Source: Rhodobacter sp. (GTDB lineage Bacteria > Pseudomonadota > Alphaproteobacteria > Rhodobacterales > Rhodobacteraceae). From it: 6,744 nt of DNA. Below the pieces are notes generated by a model. The model saw nothing but the letters and a program-made list of their open reading frames with translations. It did not search any database and had not been told where the DNA came from. The stretch's first letter is position 1. Each line of letters opens with the position of its first letter. The position numbers and the translations under genes are program-made. The DNA lies in assembly GCA_027482795.1 (NCBI GenBank), contig JAIXVS010000162.1, positions 1 through 6,744 on the forward strand, read 5' to 3'. Positions 5,850 through 6,744 of this stretch are shown one piece after another.

Positions 5850-6377
5850 TCAGTCATCGTCATCCTCGCTGTCTTCGTCGTCGTCTTCGTCTTCGTCCTC
5901 ATCTTTATCGTCTTGGTCGTCATCATCGTCGTCCTTATCGCCGCGATCGTCGTCCGCGTCGTCTTTAGCGCGATCGTCATCATCGTCGTCGTCATCGTCG
6001 CTCGAAGACCCACTTGATCCGCCCGAACCAGACGAAGCATTGCCAGACGATCCGCCAGAACTGGGCGATCCGCCGCTTGACCCACTAGATTTGCCAGAAC
6101 TGCCGCCCTTGGACGCCTCATCAGCTTCAACGTTGGCCAACAGCAACACATCGCGCAAAACCTCGCCCGTGCGGGGGTTTAGCACGATTTCCCGCTGGCC
6201 CTGTGCGCCATCGGCTACAATCCGAACACGGCCAAGCAAGGTCGTGCTAACTGTAATCTGTTCATACCCGTCTTGACGCAATTGCGCCAAAATCGCCTGT
6301 TCGTAATTTTGTGCGTGCAAAGGCGCTGCCTGCAAAGCAAGGCCCAGCGCAAAAATTGCTCCAATAGTGTGTCTCAT
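5850..6377 (-). CDS. Secreted PepSY-like protein with Ser/Gly linker and Asp-rich tail
   Basis: A 175-residue protein in three parts. Residues 1-22 are a signal peptide (hydrophobic core AIFALGLAL, cleavage expected after LHA), so the protein is periplasmic or outside. Residues about 24-80 form a PepSY-like unit: YEQAILAQLRQDGYEQI, VSTTLLGRVRIVAD, then QREIVLNPRTGEVLRD. Residues 89-126 are a Ser/Gly-dominated flexible linker, and 127-175 is an acidic tail with 39 Asp/Glu in 49 positions and scattered Lys/Arg. PepSY domains are known mostly as protease-inhibitory or sensory modules in the envelope; this acidic tail could bind divalent cations, but that is inference. ATG at 6377 has GAGGG about five bases upstream. 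It follows an intrinsic terminator and precedes the membrane regulator by 23 bases, so the two probably share a transcript and perhaps a function. The acidic tail is not a shadow frame: signal peptide and domain are in the same frame. Confidence 0.9.
   Translation of the reverse strand: MRHTIGAIFALGLALQAAPLHAQNYEQAILAQLRQDGYEQITVSTTLLGRVRIVADGAQGQREIVLNPRTGEVLRDVLLLANVEADEASKGGSSGKSSGSSGGSPSSGGSSGNASSGSGGSSGSSSDDDDDDDDDRAKDDADDDRGDKDDDDDDQDDKDEDEDEDDDEDSEDDDD
5853..5999 (-). repeat. GAC/GAT-rich triplet tract encoding the acidic tail
   Basis: Low-complexity coding DNA made almost entirely of GAC, GAT, GAA and GAG codons, read as GTC/ATC triplets on the plus strand. Alternating GAC and GAT codons keep it imperfect, which lowers slippage, but length variation between strains in steps of three bases would be expected. 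Confidence 0.85.
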
Positions 6378-6410
6378 ACTTGCCCTCTGGGACAGGTGCT
6401 AGGTGCACAG

Positions 6411-6449
6411 TTAAGCAAAACAGACCCAGTGGCAAGGGCCATGGGTCTG
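6411..6449 (-). terminator. Rho-independent terminator of the acidic-protein gene
   Basis: The arms CAGACCCA (6421-6428) and TGGGTCTG (6442-6449) pair perfectly. After one bulged base the stem continues with TGGC (6430-6433) against GCCA (6438-6441), closing on a 4-base loop. On the minus strand the hairpin is followed at once by TTTTGCTT. It begins 22 bases after the stop of the gene at 6472 and so ends that transcript. It implies that the PepSY-like gene at 6377 either has its own promoter in 6378-6420 or depends on readthrough. The plus-strand side lacks a T-run after the stem, so it is unidirectional. Confidence 0.85.
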
Positions 6450-6471
6450 CTCGCGGAGGAGTTAAGCCAAA

Positions 6472-6744
6472 TCAGTCGTCGTCGCCACCACGGCCACGAC
6501 CACGGCCTTTGCCGCCGTCATCATCATCGTCGTCTTCGGCTTCGTCGTCGTCATCTTCATCTTCATCGTCGTCGTCGTCGTCGTCGGAATCATCGTCATC
6601 GTCATCATCCGAGTCGTCGTCCTCATCCTCATCCTCGTCTTCGTCCTCGTCTTCGTCCTCTTCATCGTCATCATCACCGACACGGACGAAATCACGCCCA
6701 ACTTCGCGGATGCGCGGGCCTTGGTCAGGATTTGCCAGCGTGCC
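6472..6744 (-). CDS. Partial highly acidic Asp/Glu-tract protein with C-terminal Gly-Arg patch
   Basis: The N-terminus is beyond the right edge; 90 codons are visible, ending in TGA at 6474-6472. The visible part starts GTLANPDQGPRIREVGRDF and reaches VG at residue 23. Then come 53 residues (24-76) of which only three (two Ser, one Ala) are not Asp or Glu, including a DE-repeat block. It closes with GGKGRGRGRGGDDD. I chose this frame because it meets a stop 22 bases before a clear terminator and parallels the acidic tail of the next gene; a competing reading in another frame (a Met/Thr/Lys-rich product) is a shadow of the same triplet repeats. I do not recognise the N-terminal part. By analogy with its neighbour it may be secreted, which the missing start would settle. 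Extreme acidity suggests cation binding or solubility; the Gly-Arg patch could contact nucleic acid, membrane or its own acidic tract. All functional statements are inference. Confidence 0.8.
   Translation of the reverse strand, partial: GTLANPDQGPRIREVGRDFVRVGDDDDEEDEDEDEDEDEDEDDDSDDDDDDDSDDDDDDDEDEDDDDEAEDDDDDDGGKGRGRGRGGDDD
6517..6675 (-). repeat. GAC/GAT/GAG-rich triplet tract encoding the long acidic run
   Basis: A 159-base stretch of near-pure Asp and Glu codons, longer and purer than the tract at 5853-5999. It includes six alternating Asp-Glu pairs and a run of six consecutive GAC codons. The two tracts are similar enough at DNA level to recombine or to confuse short-read assembly. 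Confidence 0.85.

Noticed and set aside
5724..6017. Plus-strand frame with a long Val/Ile run resembling a membrane protein
   Set aside because: The antisense of Asp codons reads as Val/Ile, so the hydrophobicity is an artefact of the repeat.
5828..6151. Minus-strand frame with a Thr/Met/Lys repeat inside the PepSY-like gene
   Set aside because: Shadow of the acidic tract; it lacks a signal peptide, domain and ribosome site, while the overlapping frame has all three.
6462..6701. Open frame giving a Met/Thr/Lys/Arg-rich protein on the minus strand
   Set aside because: It is the same GAC/GAT triplet repeat read one frame over. The Asp/Glu frame stays open to the window edge, ends 22 bases before a terminator and parallels the neighbour's tail.

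Overview
The window looks like chromosomal DNA of an alphaproteobacterium, most likely a Rhodobacterales (Roseobacter-group) species. The support is the GC-rich, GCGC-laden codon usage, the membrane-anchored LuxR-type regulator next to a small PepSY-like secreted protein (a combination I associate with this order from memory), and the overall protein flavour. I see no rRNA, tRNA, CRISPR array, insertion sequence or integrase.

Region 1 (1-3196, minus strand) is a tightly packed four-gene operon read leftwards. It runs from a LamG/concanavalin-A-like protein (GTG start at 3196), through an alpha/beta-hydrolase-like protein (ATGA overlap) and a family-2-type glycosyltransferase (6-base gap), to a protein of uncertain family that leaves the window at base 1 (1-base gap). 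Region 2 (3197-3359) is the divergent intergenic region, carrying two perfect inverted repeats and presumably both outward promoters. Region 3 (3360-5311, plus strand) is a second operon: a Rossmann/SAM-methyltransferase-like protein, a second glycosyltransferase clearly paralogous to the first, and a DUF2237 protein. The two glycosyltransferases therefore flank a shared divergent control region. Lectin-like, hydrolase-like, methyltransferase-like and glycosyltransferase functions together suggest synthesis or decoration of a glycan, but no polymerase, flippase or exporter is visible, so the product is unknown.

Region 4 (5293-6744, minus strand) is a different locus. Its genes, read leftwards, are: a truncated gene for a protein with a nearly uninterrupted Asp/Glu tract ending in a Gly-Arg patch; a strong intrinsic terminator; a secreted protein with a PepSY-like domain, a Ser/Gly linker and an Asp-rich tail; and a two-helix membrane protein with a C-terminal LuxR-type DNA-binding domain. 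The last gene converges on the DUF2237 gene and overlaps its 3' end by 19 bases. The two acidic proteins and the membrane-tethered regulator are the most unusual part of the window. A role in envelope or cation sensing is a speculation, not something the sequence demonstrates.

Coding density is very high. The only intergenic stretches of note are 3197-3359 and 6378-6471, both described below; no gene-free stretch exceeds 300 bases.
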